Assembly (NCBI RefSeq): GCF_964355755.1
Contig: NC_092674.1
Location: forward strand, 27,764,001-27,828,000
Origin: Antedon mediterranea
Lineage: Eukaryota; Echinodermata; Crinoidea; Comatulida; Antedonidae
Direction: 5' to 3'
DNA: 64,000 bases
Position numbers and translations under genes: made by a program
Part shown: one piece after another, positions 1-34,900 of the stretch
How the letters are laid out: every line of letters begins with the position of its first letter
Numbering within the stretch: the first letter of the stretch is position 1
Notes under the pieces: model-generated
What the model saw: only the letters and a program-made list of their open reading frames with translations
Databases searched by the model: none
What the model was told of the DNA's origin: nothing

Positions 1-21259
<21,259 letters not shown>

Positions 21260-21350
21260 AGTATGAATAAGTGCTGTATACATTTAAAATCCTCTGAATG
21301 CAACTATCTATAATCAGTCATAGTTCACAGTATAAATTTATTATATATAT

Positions 21351-21515
21351 AAATCCAAAGGCAAATTACTGAAAAATTGACAATGCTGTGTGTATCAGTG
21401 GCTGGATCTCAGTGGAGATACAAAAATAAAAGCGAAAAGCCAAATCAAAACGATAAAGTAAAACAGCAGAAAAGTTAGAAGAGCTTTTGGGCAACACTAG
21501 CCCTTCATCAGTGCA
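21351..21515 (-). repeat. Dispersed repeat with hammerhead-like motif, copy 1
   Basis: Nearly identical to 43601-43769. On the minus strand it starts GCACTGATGAAGGGCTAGTG and has TTGCCCAAAAGCTC; the other copy reads TTGCCCGAAAGCTC. It ends with 'aaatccaaaggcaaattactg' in + orientation. I do not know the family; the CTGATGA...GAAA arrangement resembles the hammerhead cores carried by some retroelements. Confidence 0.6.
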
Positions 21516-23630
21516 AAAAAATATATATATATATATTTTTGCTGTATCGCCCTCTACATTTGAAATCCTCTGAATGCTGTCCTCTATAATCAATCACAGT
21601 TTACATAAATTGTATATGTATTTTTTAAATGCAAACTTTGTACCCGTTTGCACTTTTGATATTTACATAAATGTAATTTTTTCCCATTTTTTAGTGTGAA
21701 TTCTCAGTTGGAGCGAAAGCTAGTTGTGACTTCTTCATAGGCTTCCTTGGATCTAAACCCAACAGTAAGGTCAAGCCTTCTTCACAGACTATCCTGCATT
21801 TCACACAGATACATCTCTGCAAGTCTCTCTGCTTTTATGTGATATGCGCCATATTTTTGTTTTATATAGGACATATACAACCTTATGTAACATTTTAATC
21901 CTGTCAAACCCATGTTTAAAACTGTGTATTCTGTTCTTGCATCCAATTTATCAACGTCTTCGCAAAAATCTGCCAAAAACTTGTTTAACTGCTGCAATTA
22001 TGTTTGGTGCGTTATTCTTCATATTGTTTTATTTATTTGAAATGTATATTTAAGATTGGTAGAAATACTCCATATTTTGCTGTAAATTCTCATTTTAAAG
22101 TTGACGTACGCAAACGCCAATATTATGTACGTCAGGATTGGGTGGGTCTCTTTATTCTGTATCATTGATACATGTATTATTGTTTAATTATTCATCTTGT
22201 GATATTATTGTATTTGGAAGGGGGTTCTGGGATTTATTTGACAATTATTATTGTACATATGTGTGGAATTCTTTGATATCATCTCCGCGTTCTAATCTAT
22301 CTTATTGCAGTAATAGTATTTGCCAGTTTAACACGCTTTACCGTAGATGCCTGGTTGTCGGTTCAATCCTCTTTTGTTCAATATAATATTACTTTTTCAG
22401 CACTATCACTAAAAATAGTAATATATTTACTTTTTCAATCAAGATAACTTCCGAACCATAGCTTATCAACATAAAATGTAATTTCTCATTGATCTTTGAT
22501 GCGTGCCTATTGCGTTTGAACACGCTCGTCAAACGTTCGTTTGCCAAACAGGTTTATTGATGCTCTTATATTTTATTACATCAATATACATTTACATCTA
22601 AACTCTTCTACGAAAAAAAAACACATATCCGGTACCAGCAACAACAAACGATGAAAATTAACATAATTTTCGGATTTTCACAATGTTGGAGAATATACTG
22701 TACTTCTACTATAATACTTGCGTGTTCTATTCTTCGTTATAATTGATGTTTTGTGACCAATCATTGGCTATCGGGGAATATTTCGAACTTCCCGGTTTTA
22801 CTACTCGTATATAATATAACTGTAGATGTATGTGTACATACAAGATTTCATTGTTTATCAACATTGTGTATACGAATCATAATATATTGTAGTATATCGT
22901 GTGATTGATACGGTTACCGTAAAAAACATTCGGCCTCGAATTAAATTGATTTCATATATTTTATACGGTTAAGAAATATTGTTTCAAAACATACGTTTTC
23001 TGTTAGATAGATATATGCTATCTTATGGCACACGGAAACTTGGTGCTAAGCAGGAGGCCTTCCAAACCTAATATGTTCAGGTCTTTAAAATTCAAAATAC
23101 TACGACCATATGTGTTTATTCATATGATCCAAATCATGTGAAGATTTACGGCTTTTCAAATAGCGTTGAGTGATTAAAAATTATTGGTAAATATGTGGTA
23201 TAATTCACTTAAATATTAATATATAAAGGTACCTTTAATATCATATCTTGTGCATAATTTAAAAAATTTATATAAGTTATATTTTGTGCAATAGTTTAAT
23301 TTGCATTTAATAGTTGTAGTTCACGCAAGTTCATTTTTTATCATAGTGTTGTATATTATATTATTTTGAAGATACGTTAAATTTTATTTTATTTAGTTAT
23401 TATTTACGCAAATTTATATATTTTAAATTAATTTGTAAATGTTTATTTAGTATTTTATGTTAATTGTTCATGTTATATTTATACAGCTATCGAGAGCGTA
23501 GAGCGACAGATATGTCTTCCGATATGTCGGTAAAGCGGAGATTGCGGAGGGGGAAGGGGTTGTATAGGCCTTTCTACAGTGGCGTAAAGGCTATGAGCGC
23601 TCACTGGCTAAACCCAGGAGCCCCGGAGTT

Positions 23631-23812
23631 TAAACTTGGTTCCCACTAGCGACGCAACGTAAGAAAATGCCCTTCCCATAATAGTGTTTTCCCCGCCTGC
23701 GTGAAATCAAACCTGTGATGTTTGCAACACATTGCGTCGTCGGTTCCCACTTGTGATTACGCAATACAGCACTTTGCGTCGATACGTCGCTGCTGGTGGG
23801 AACAACGCTTTA
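23631..23812. mobile_element. MITE, GTTCCCACTAG family
   Basis: The ends TAAACTTGGTTCCCACTAGC and TGGTGGGAACAACGCTTTA are inverted. ACGCAACG / TTGCGTCG repeats lie inside. Its family copies are at 13804-13900, 26981-27161 and 32963-33124. No coding capacity. Confidence 0.7.
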
Positions 23813-25059
23813 ACCTCCTGGGCCTTAGGCCTCTGCGTTATTCCACTGACTGCCTATCTACCACCAGTTCACGAAGTTGTTGCTCAACTGAGGGGTATAG
23901 ACACGCCTTCCATATAAAGCAATTACTACAGTTAGTTATAGGCCTACATAGGCCTATAGTTTAAAAAAATACACTTTTTGGGAGGAGAGGAAAAGGAGAC
24001 AGGATTGAATTATGGAATAAAATGTTTCTTTTCACAAAAAAAAGAAACAAACAAACAAAATGCGAATGTTCTATTTCCATTTAGTTATACATGGGAATAT
24101 TTATCATAAAAATTACATTTTTAATTTGCATATAAAAGCAAGCAACCGAGGTTTAGTTGTATGATCATTATAGAGAAAATGGACGCTTTTGCGATGAGTG
24201 TAGGTCACGCTAAATGCTTGTACTGGGCATTGTTTGTAAATAGGTGCTTTAACATTTCCATGTAAAGATAATCTTTTTAATTGTGTATTAATATTTAATG
24301 AAAAGTGCTTAATATTGATGTTTAGTGTTCGATGTAACGTTTAGGCCTATACGTGTAGGTAGTGTCGTTTATATATTAGGTCACACGACTATAGGTGGCC
24401 ATCTGCTAGAAACTGTGGTGCAATAAAGTGTTTAATATCTGTTATATTGCGTTAAAGTTTTATTAATCCTATTTACTTGCTTGAGAAAATCATACAAACC
24501 TAAACACGTTAGTTCGGACGCGTTTATGCGACATGTATGAGCGCGTACCGTAAGTCTTCAAATTGAAACCCTAGGTTATTATTCTTTGATTGTTTAAGGG
24601 TTGTTATTATTAGAGTAGTGGGTTATTATTAGAACGGGTTTCTATTACAGTTATTAGAAGATTTACGGTATCACATGTATGTCGCTTGATGGCCAAGATA
24701 CTGTAGTTTAGCAACAGTTGGGTTTACTTTTTAGAATGTACGGGCTTACACAATTTTTGTTAATTCAAGAAAATACAACTGAATAGATCTATTTTTGTCG
24801 TTTAATAGTCTACTGAAATAATACTGTTTTATATAACTAATCGAAGGCCAACTTTAGTTGGCGCAATTTCATAACCCCTCTAACCATAGAGGAAGTACAA
24901 TTGCTTCCTTCGCGCACTATTGGAACAATAATTGTTAGCCTGACAATGCTTAGTTAGTAGGCCTATGTACACGTAGGGGTTTAAAGTTCATTTTAAGTTA
25001 GCATTTATGTTGTTTGCTAAGGCCTACTGCTGCTTTTTAAAGTTCGTTAGTTGTCTAGA

Positions 25060-28000
25060 ATGGCGTTGTCGAGAAATAAGAGCTACGTTCATGCCCCAGG
25101 TCTAAAGCCCTTTATTGGGCTGACGATGCACGAAATGTTGGAAGAGAGAGTGAAGAAAAATCCGGACAGAGAAATGCTTATCTTTGTCGGCGATAATGAA
25201 CGAGTTACGTTTGCTGAATTCAAGAAAAGGGTAAGGGATATGCATTGCACATTAGGCTACCAGTAACATAACGAGAATATCTTATGTGAATTATACGTGC
25301 TGCATGCGTAAATATGTCTTTCTATGTCTTCCTATTCTATACTATTTTGTGGTTTTTTCATCAAGCCAGTAGAGTACAAAGTATTTTGGAACATATAGGG
25401 CCTAATTATGGTTACATTTTAAAAGCCATGGTTTGTCTAAATCTTACAATCGGATGTCATAATGGAATTCATTCTTATTTCAGGTAATAGACTTAGCAGC
25501 CGGGTTCTTACTCAAACTTGGTCTTCGTCGTGGTGATCGTATAGCTGTTATAGGTGCTAATCACGTAGAATGGCCCCTTATTACAGGTGCAGCGAGAGCA
25601 ATAGGCGTCGGTGTAGTATGTACCCCAATAACATCATATTATTTTAATGAATCAAATTATATGTTACGTTGATCTCCTAAACTATTATATTTTTTATTCT
25701 TAAGAAATAAATTTGAATTGATAAAAAATATATATTTGCTTTTATTCAGGCTAATCTGCTGCTTGGTCATACTCCTGAAACTTTTAAGAAAATAATGACA
25801 AAGGTATGTTCAATTTTGTTTCTTATGATTTTGAATTGATAATAATTTTTACACACGTACTTGATATAGAATCCGCTTATACTTTTTATATAAGGCTGTG
25901 CTTTTATTTTAAATTCGTTTCTGTTATTCTTTAGGACACCCTATTATGAGGATATATTCCTGTGTGAATCGCATGAGTGTAACACTCGGCCCACCCCTAT
26001 TCTGTGAGCATTCCTATTATAAATGGAACGTTTTTTAGCTGTCCGGGCCCTTATTAGTGGTTCTGCTCTAATTCTGAACGGGTTTATCCTATTCGAACGA
26101 GTATGTGATCCATAATAATAAACTCCTATTTCAAAGGTACCATGCAAAGCGCTGTTCATAACTCGCAGCCCGGACACACTTTACCAAATGGCTTGTGAAA
26201 TGATTCCAGAGTTAAGTGAAAGTATTCCAGGTGACCTAAATTCAAAACAGTGAGTACATTTATAAATTGAATTCACACATGGCTACTTACGAATCATATT
26301 TACTTTTTACACACTTTTATAAGCACCGTCATTTGGTTTGTTGTTTTTGTTTGTCTTTGTTTTTAGGTTTCCTGACTTAAAGAATGTCATAGCCGCTGGT
26401 GTAAATTGTAAAAGGTAAGTAGGCCTACTACATTTAGTAAAAAATGATAATAAGAAAAGGTTATCCTAATAAGTATAAAGACAAACCAGCCCAAAATCCA
26501 ATCCTGCACCCTCTGTAGTTGACAGTAGTAGACAATCTTTTTCAGTGGAACGTTGAATTTCGATGACCTATCTATTTCTGGATGTGAGGAAGAAGTAGCC
26601 AAAGCGGCCAAGAAAGTAACAATTGATGACATTAGCCACATTAACATGACATCGGTAAACAATAGTTTCAAACTTGCCTTTTCAATTTGTTCAATCTAAA
26701 TACATTTCAAAATAAACATAATGAAGTAGTTTTCACATTTTTATTTAATTCTTATGCTCTGTGTACACAATTAAAACGTTATGTGACACAAAATGTGCCC
26801 ATATATGGACAAGATGACGTCATATCACTACCATATTAGGGCACGTTACACTTTTTTGTCAAATGGTTTGATAGTTTAGACAAAGCTTAAGATGAAAATA
26901 AAATGTCAAGAAAACTATTAAATTCAAATCCTGTTTTAATGTATCCTGTATAACAGTACGATCAATGTTATACACGCTCTAAAGCGTGGTTCCCACTAGC
27001 GACGCAACGCAAGGACGTAACGCAATGCAAGTGAATTGACCAATCACAAGCGATGGCTTATTCGCTTGTGATTGCTAACTGTCTACTTCGCTTGTCATTG
27101 GTTAAAACGCTTGCGTTGCGTTTACGTCCTTGCGTTACGTTCTAGTGGAAACCAAGCTTTACGTACCAGGCCTTATACTTTTAAGTTATCGTCAAATTCA
27201 AATGTTTTATAGAGTAGTCAAGCCCGAAAACGATCTAAACTAATTCAGTTCATGGAATTTTCTGTTTCCAAAGGGTACAACTGGATCACCAAAATTGGCA
27301 CCGTACACCCATTTCAAAACTCTCAATGGTACCGTTTTTGTGCCAGATCAATTTGACGAAACACAAGTAGGTATTTATATATTGGTCATTTATTTAATGG
27401 AACGTTAAGTGAAACATTGGTAATGATGAGGCTACAAATGTGCATAGCGAGTTAACAAACAAAACAATGATAATGGTGAGGACGTCAACTGACGACGGCA
27501 ACCGAGTCGACGATGATGACAACTTTTAAGGCATTGTATTCAACGTAGTTGTCAACAACGTGTTGATATATATAAGACAATGAAAAATAAATTAACGTAC
27601 ACACTCGAAGATTACAGCGAACACGCTAACGAAAATGACGGATACGCTGATAAGAAGATGATTATGATAACGAAACTAATACGTAAATGTAATGATAGTG
27701 ATAATGGTAAATGTCGACACTAAATTCACTTTATAATACAGATCAATAAATTAGCATGTATCGGCAACATGGCGTACATTGTAGCAACGCAATTTAGTCA
27801 AGTAGCGCCACTCCTATACGGTACAACTTCAGTGTTTCCTTCACCAACCTATACATTTGAAAAGTTCATTCAAGCTGTCGAAGCCGAGAGGTAAAGTAGT
27901 TTTAAATAACAAGAATTCACAAACGCGAAACTTAACTATATAACGTTTACGTTTGATAATTATTGGTTTCATTAATGGCAGTTACGAAGCTGAGACACGA

Positions 28001-30744
28001 ATATACTGTGCATGAGGCGTATAGCCGTATTAATCTAATGAATTATATCGATGATTGACCTAAAATAATTATCTTTTTTTTAGAATCACCTTTTTCTTGT
28101 TGATGGTTGATGGTGTGGTTAATCTTGCGCATAATCCTATTTGTGACAAGTACGACCTGTCTTCAATAAAATCAGGTAATTGTAGTGTACATAAGTTTAA
28201 ATGATATAATAATGTAAAGAGGTACGTTACATCTAAGTATTACCGACTTATAAGGCAGAACATTATAATAAGTATATAAAAACAATGTCTATTTTTGATA
28301 AAAGGTATAACCGGTGGTTCACCTGTTCCGCCAGACGTTATTTTTGAGTTGCACAAAAAGTACGGAATTCGTCTGTTGGTAAGTTGGTCAAGGGATAAGT
28401 GAGATCTCTCTTCTTCAATGCATATTGACTATAAGCCTGTTTTCTCCCAGGATACAGCAGAGGTGAATTTTAAGTGGAGGACTTAAGAAGCAAGTAATCC
28501 ATGCTGTGGGGCCATGGGGATGTCACAGGCACCCACCCAGTGGGGTCAAGGGAAGCTGACTTGCTAGAGAATATAGGTCGTTTCCTGGTTTCGCCCCTGC
28601 ACACATATAATAATGGGTGACGAAACATTTAGTGTTAGTACTTGTGTTTCTTTTTTTCTCTAGAATTTGTATGCGTCAACGGAAACTAAAATCAGCTCGT
28701 TAACAGTCAATGACAGTCCAGTTGTTTGGAATACATCAGGCCGCCCCTTGCCCAATACTGAAGTAAGCCTAATATATTATCTTTGTCCCAACTATGTCAT
28801 CCCATTCATACAGCATTTAACTGTGTAGCCATATTATACAATAAATCGTACATTTTCAGATTCAAATAGTTGATAAAGAAGGCTGTCCCGTAGAAGTCGG
28901 AGAAAAGGGAGAGATATGGGTACGAAGTCCAGATGCCTTCAAAGGTTACTATGGTGATATTGAGAAAACAAAACAGACGATCACTGAACACGGATGGATT
29001 AAAACAGGGTACTATCACAACTGTTATATTTACTTAACAAGTCAAGTAAACATTAATTTGTTAGTAGACCTATGAAAAAATGTAATGTTAACTTTAATGT
29101 TGAATTTTTGTTTGAAATATTTTTCAGAGATGTTGGTAAACTAAGTGCAGATGGCTACCTGACAATCGTTGGTCGAATTAAGGTATTGAAATTGAATCGA
29201 TACATTGAATATAACTTACAATCCTTTCTTCCCGTGTGAATACAACTTCTGACTAATCTTCTGTTTCAAAAGTAAACGTGTCGAGAGATATTTGATTACA
29301 TTGACAGATTAACACGTTGAAATTATTTTATTTTCAGGAGATAATTATCAGAGGTGGTTTCGATATTTACCCATCAGAATTGGAAGGTTTAGTAATAACG
29401 CATGCAGCCGTAAACAGTGCGCAGGTAAATGTATAACATAACAATCTTTCTACACATGAGCCTACAGCCCCAGAATTGGATTTGTTCTCCAGGGCGGTAT
29501 AATTCTTCCATGATTTAGGAAAAGTGTACATCGTGTATGATACCACCAAACTTTCGAGTAAAAAAACAAGATTGTAAGGCAGTTTGCCTATTCATCAAAT
29601 GCCTCACAATCTTGATTTTAACTCGAAATGGTACAGTATTTAAAATGAGTTTAAATCATGGAAGTTTGGTTTTTTTTATCACAGGTTTTAGGAATTCCAG
29701 ATTACAGGATCGGTGAAGATGTGTGCGTATGTGTTACGTAAGTAATATTTTCATCTGTTTTTCATAAATTAGTGTTTTTTAAGGAAAATGGTAAAAAGTA
29801 AATTGTATTTCAAGCCAAACTAAAGTTGGTTTATGCGGTTAAATAAAGACTTCCAAAACAAAATTATACTACATTAAAAAAAAACACGAAACATTTAATT
29901 TATTATTTCAGATTAAATGAAGGTTGTAATGTCACCGAAGAAGAACTAAAATCATTCTTTGCTGGAAAGGTATAATAAAAACCTCAAGTTATATCGAATA
30001 AAATGAAGACTTATGTTTGAAGTTTGTAAAAACTGGTTTGATTTCCGAAACTTTACTTTCTTATGTCAAGTTTTGTTGTTTTTTTTTTCTTCAGATGTCG
30101 GATTTAATCCAGCCGTCTTACTTTCTAATTGTTGACTCTTTCCCATCTGGTGCTACTGGAAAGGTAATGTTTGACGTGCCTTTGTGTTTTTTTAATAATT
30201 ACATGCGTATATTTTTATCAATAGAAATATTGAATAGAAGAATGTATCGATATAATATACTTGTATAACATATCTTGCGACCGATAACAGCAAAGTGATT
30301 GACCTGAGACGTCATTGGCAACGAAAGTTTTCCGAAGTTTGCCAGTGACGTAGACAGGAAAGACTCGACAGAAAGTAGAAAGTAGTAGACGGCTAGTTTG
30401 CAGGAGTTAAGTCGTGAACCAAACAAGTTTGCTGATGTTTGTGAATTCAGCGACATAAAGACTGCTTTTGCAGTCACGTGATCCTCCAGAGACAACTCCT
30501 CTAGTAACTAGTCTAGAACTTCTTAAAAAATGGGCAAACTTTGTCAAAAGTCATTTTCAGGAAATTATGCCTAAATCCAAATTTAGACTATGTCAGCTAA
30601 TTTCTACTATATTAACATTTTTGCCAAAAACGTTATTATAATTTAAGTAATGTAAATTGTCATTTACAGGTGGACCGTAAGAAGTTGCAAGAGATGGCTA
30701 TTGGTAGAATTAAATTACCAGACAATCTATATGCCGACAAATAA
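25060..30744 (+). CDS. ACS-1: ACSF2-like acyl-CoA synthetase (ANL superfamily), 18 exons, intact
   Basis: Predicted ATP-dependent carboxylate:CoA ligase (acyl-AMP, then acyl-CoA). Exons: 25060-25230, 25484-25615, 25750-25803, 26137-26249, 26367-26414, 26546-26654, 27274-27366, 27742-27890, 28084-28175, 28305-28378, 28664-28762, 28860-29008, 29128-29182, 29338-29424, 29685-29737, 29912-29969, 30095-30163, 30670-30744. All are GT-AG with phases shared by every copy; total 559 aa. Motifs: P-loop TSGTTGSPK (~208-216), A5 NLYASTE (Gly replaced by Ala), A7 KTGD (~426-429), A8 GRIKEIIIRGGFDIYPSELE and A10 ATGKVDRKKL with catalytic Lys ~535. N-terminal SYVH...LKPFIGLT and PDLKNVIAAG match ACSF2. ACSF2 usually carries a mitochondrial presequence; this protein starts right at the conserved region, so a cytosolic place is possible. 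The A4 catalytic His position holds Tyr (~252). Exon 11 is one codon shorter than in its sisters. The substrate is unknown. Confidence 0.93.
26751..26890. mobile_element. Foldback repeat, GTCTACAC family, in ACS-1 intron 6
   Basis: It contains TGTGCCCATATATGGACAAG and CATATTAGGGCACGTTACAC with the end TTTGATAGTTTAGACAAAGC. It sits between exons 6 and 7 of ACS-1 and is absent from the same intron in ACS-2, ACS-4 and ACS-5, so it inserted after the duplications. Confidence 0.75.
26981..27161. mobile_element. MITE, GTTCCCACTAG family, in ACS-1 intron 6
   Basis: AAAGCGTGGTTCCCACTAGC at the left pairs with CTAGTGGAAACCAAGCTTTA at the right. Inside, GACGCAACGCAAGGACGTAA is inverted against GTTTACGTCCTTGCGTTACG, so most of the element folds back on itself. 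No ORF. Confidence 0.85.
29505..29664. repeat. 160-bp imperfect foldback in ACS-1 intron 14
   Basis: CTTCCATGATTTA at the left pairs with TAAATCATGGAAG at the right. The inner arms TCGAGTaaaaaaaCAAGATT and AATCTTGattttaACTCGA pair, with TGTAAGGCA / TGCCTCACA close to the loop. It could be a MITE or a hairpin in the intron transcript. Confidence 0.75.
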
Positions 30745-31926
30745 CTTGTTAACAAAGAGTAATCCATTCAGCAAAATGACGCCAAGACTTTACGTTAGGA
30801 ATTCAAAGGAAACTAAAACAAAACTTTTCATCTGAAATTCCTTGAGTTAACAAACTGATGTTATCTAATGTCCATTGTAGGGAAACTATGTTTTCCTCTT
30901 CTAGGATTGATGTTATTAGCCTCTTATAAGCTAAACTCATTCCAATAAAGAGTGCGGAATCATTAGGAGGTACTAAATACAATGCACTTTTGAAGCTAAA
31001 TCTTTCACTTCTCTCCGATAGGAGGAGGGTTGCCAAATGTTTAAAATGTGCACACTCCATCCACTCAGGATAAAAGGCATTATCATCAACAATGATGTGA
31101 ACCTACACCTGCTAAAAACACAAATTGTAAAACATTTAAATTGTAATGGTATGATACTAGGTTAGATTATAAATTATATAAAAGAGACTAAAAAAACAGA
31201 AAATAATTTGTAAAAAATGGTAGAAACTGTATACAAAATATGTAATAATTATTATTCAGGAAACATTGAATGAATAAGGGTGGGGTTGAACCACGATAAA
31301 AGAAATAAACAAAAACGCTGTAGGCTTATTTTATTCAAACTGTATTTATAATTGTATTATATTTGATTTAATTATTGTAGGCTACTACAATGCTATTTGG
31401 TGGAAAGCACGTATGACATACACTTACCAACGTTTAGTTCTACTAAAAACTATAGGAACTCACAAAGATGTTAATGTTACGATTTTCACCTGGCAAAAAA
31501 GAATAAATGGAATTGACGAATGTTGAAGAGCTAATAATTCCTGGCGTAATTTCAAATTCAAGAAAACATTTTCAAAATGTATAGCACTATAGATATATTG
31601 GTTTAGAGTAGATTTCGAGAAGATTAAAAAAAACAACTGATAATCCGTGCAGCGCGATATTAGCTTTTGTTTTGTTTGATACAACCTATACAAACAGTAA
31701 ATTTGCTGTTGTATAAAATCTAAACCCGCAACTCACCAATTTTATTGACATTATAGCTATTTCTATTCTCTTTTATTCTACGCCGTCAAATCAAGGTTAA
31801 CTGAGATTTATTTCTTTTGTACGAATTCCGTAAGTTGTACTGTGTGTATGTCTACAGTCCATTACTATACTATCATTTATCGTGAGATTGTATTTGTTTA
31901 TCCATCTGTAAATTTAGTCATTTTCA
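30745..31926. other. Spacer between ACS-1 and ACS-2
   Basis: AT-rich. It holds the ACS-1 3' UTR and the ACS-2 promoter region. Open frames on the minus strand (30803-31060, 31460-31693) have no recognisable domain and I do not call them genes. No clear transposon is seen. Confidence 0.55.
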
Positions 31927-34900
31927 ATGGCCTGTTCACGAAATGAGAGCTACGTCCATACCCCCAGTCTGAAGCCCTTTATTGGGCTGACGATGCACGA
32001 AATGTTAGAAGAGAGAGTGAAGAAAAATCCGGACAGAGAAATGTTTGTTTTTGTCAGCGATAATGAACGAGTTGGATTTGCTGAATTTAAGAAAAGGGTG
32101 AGCAACTTTTATCAATATAACTAGCAATGTTCTCCTTGTTTTAAATGTATTAACCTTTAGGTGATCCTGCCTTATTGATTCACTTTTGTAATGTGTTTAT
32201 GTCTTATTTGTACTGTATTTGAAATGTGCGAAATAAATGATATATTATGGTATTATATATGACATTGTAACATTAAATGTTCGGACCGGCTAGCTCAAGA
32301 TTTGAGTGAAAATCACTGCAAATCCACTGGTGAATACCGGTTATAGAGTAGACAGATGGTTTGTCAGTGACTGTATATAATTTAAACGTACTTACGTATA
32401 TTATTATAACTAATTAACATTTATTAATTATTCTTTTATTCAGGCAGCTCATATCTATATTATATTCTAACTTATCTCCACGTACTCTCACTCAATGGAA
32501 CACTCGTCTACGACCCTAAAATCATTTAAACATAATCTTTTAAAGATAACATAATATAACATTTAAATATGTATTTATATACTGTACATACTATTGTAAA
32601 AACGTTGTTGACATTGTATTCGTATTTTGTGTATATGTACAGTAACGGGCCATGTGTTGATCTGGGCCTCCGTAATTAAATAAGTTGAATTGAATTGAAT
32701 TGACCTCAATATTACAATGGAAGAACTTTATACTTTCTATTATTTTCATTTCGTTTTCAGGTAATAGACTTAGCAGCCGGGTTCTTATTCAAACTTGGTC
32801 TTCGTCGTGGTGATCGCATAGCTGTTTTAGGCGCTAACCATGTAGAATGGCCCCTTATAACGGCTGCAGCAAGAGCTATAGGAGTAGGTGTGGTAGGTAC
32901 CCCAGGCTATTATATATATATAAATTTTAAACTGACTGAAATTATAGTTTGTATTTCGACTATAAAGCTTGTTTCCCACTAGAATGTAACGTAAGGACGT
33001 AAGCACAACACAAGTATGACCAATCACAAATGATAGATTATTCAACTGTCGCTTGGATTATTGGCCAATTCGCTGTCGTTGCAGTTACGTCGTCGTGTTG
33101 CATTCTAGTAGGAACTAATCCTTAGAAATAGACAAATCAATGTAATTTATGCAAGAATTTGCGGTCAGTATAAATAAAATAATAATAATTACATTTATTT
33201 TTATTTTAGGTTAATCTACTACTTGGACATGCTACTAAAACTTTCCACAAAATAATCTTGCAGGTATATTCTTTACTGTCTTGCCGATATGCATAATTAT
33301 GATATTGAATAGTATAAGGATGTTTAACTTCTAGTATCATTTTATTGGAGTGGGATGACCCTGTAATCGACAATTACGCCTATATTTATAATGCCATCAT
33401 TGTTCACAGGTATCGTGCAAAGCGCTGTTCATAACTCGTAGCCCTGATACACTTTACCAAATGGCTTGTGAAATGATTCCAGAGTTAAATGAAAGTATTC
33501 CAGGGGACTTAAATTTAAAACAGTAAGTATACATTTTGATAATAAATTAGCGACTATTTTAATCAATCGTTATAATGCGTTGACGGTTATATGCTAGCTT
33601 GCTTACCGTAATACGTACCGTTTTTATTTTAGGTTTCCAGACTTAAAGAAGGTTATAGCTGCTGGTTCTAATTGTAAAAGGTAAGTACTTTGCTTTAAGT
33701 AAATAAAAGGTAGGCTTAAATATATGTATAAAAAAAAGCTATACAAACATTAACAAAGTTAGAAATAAATAGGCAGTGACGTTAGTGATCAATTTATTTC
33801 AGTGGAACATTGAACTTTGCCGATATATCTATTTCTGGATGTGAGGAAGAAGTAGCAAAAGCGGCAAAGAAAGTGACAATTGATGACGTCAGCCACATTA
33901 ACATGACATCGGTAAACAATAGTATTACAGAAAAAGACAATTGCAATCACTGGGTGCAAACTATTCTATTTTTGTATGTGAAATTCAAATGTAGACCTAG
34001 CTATCTGTTTCAAAAGAACGTTTTATTTGCATAACAAAGTATCAAACTAACTCATTGGTTGTCGTGCCTGATTTATGACAAGATTAGGCCTATAGGTCTT
34101 TAAATCATGTTTTAAAATTTAACCTAATATTCACATTTTAATGTATGGTTTTTATTGCCTACCATAGGGCACAACTGGATCACCAAAATTGGCATCATTT
34201 ACTCATTTTCAGGCACTCCACAGCAACCTCTTTGTACCAGGTCAATTTGACGAAACACAAGTAGGTTCAATATTTTAGTTTCTGGTTGATGTTCATATAC
34301 CGTACCGCACCGTATAACATAGGACCGATCGTCATTTATGACAAGGCACATTTGGTGGTGTTGAATTGGAGGACGATTATCGAACGGAACCACATCAAGA
34401 TGATGGCGAGAAGAATGGCAAAAATGATGGTGATGACAGACAGACAGAAGTCACATGTGATGACGATTATGACGGAATGACAATGATTAAAACAATAATC
34501 ATTTTATTCAATATTATTTCATTTTGTACTTAAGGTAAATAAATTGGCATGCCTCGGTAACATGGCATATGTTGGAGCGATGAATTTTAGTCATCTAGGG
34601 CCACTTATATTCGGTACAACGTCAGTGTTTCCTTCACCAACCTACACATTTGAAAAGTTTCTCCAGGCTGTCGAAGTAGAAAGGTTGAGTACACCACAAT
34701 TAAATTGACAACGAGTTTGAAACATTACTGTTGAAATGACTGCCATTATCAGTTTGAAGGCACTAGTCTGGATTCCAGACAGACGGAGTTTAGAATATAT
34801 TAGGAAAAAGATAAATATTTTGGCACATATGGCCTTCCATACGGATACTACTTGAGCTTGTAAATTTGTATTTTCAGACAAAAATCAAAACGTCGACTGG

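Larger units (their letters stand above)
21260..25059. other. Intergenic region between DCLK and the ACS array
   Basis: It begins with the DCLK 3' UTR (no clear boundary). It holds a dispersed repeat (21351-21515), a TA microsatellite near 21520, a GTTCCCACT MITE (23631-23812) and several AGGCCTA palindromes. Open frames at 21844-22386 and 23464-23964 have no known domain and overlap repeats. The promoter of ACS-1 should lie at its right end, but I see no clear TATA box. Confidence 0.6.

Noticed and set aside
21844-22386. Hydrophobic open frames in the DCLK-ACS spacer
   Set aside because: AT-rich sequence gives Phe/Ile/Leu-rich frames by chance; no conserved motif.
23464-23964. Arg-rich open frames upstream of ACS-1
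   Set aside because: They overlap a MITE, lack splice-consistent neighbours and match no family I know.
30803-31693. Two minus-strand open frames between ACS-1 and ACS-2
   Set aside because: Short, no domain, no splice support; likely chance frames in the UTR and spacer.
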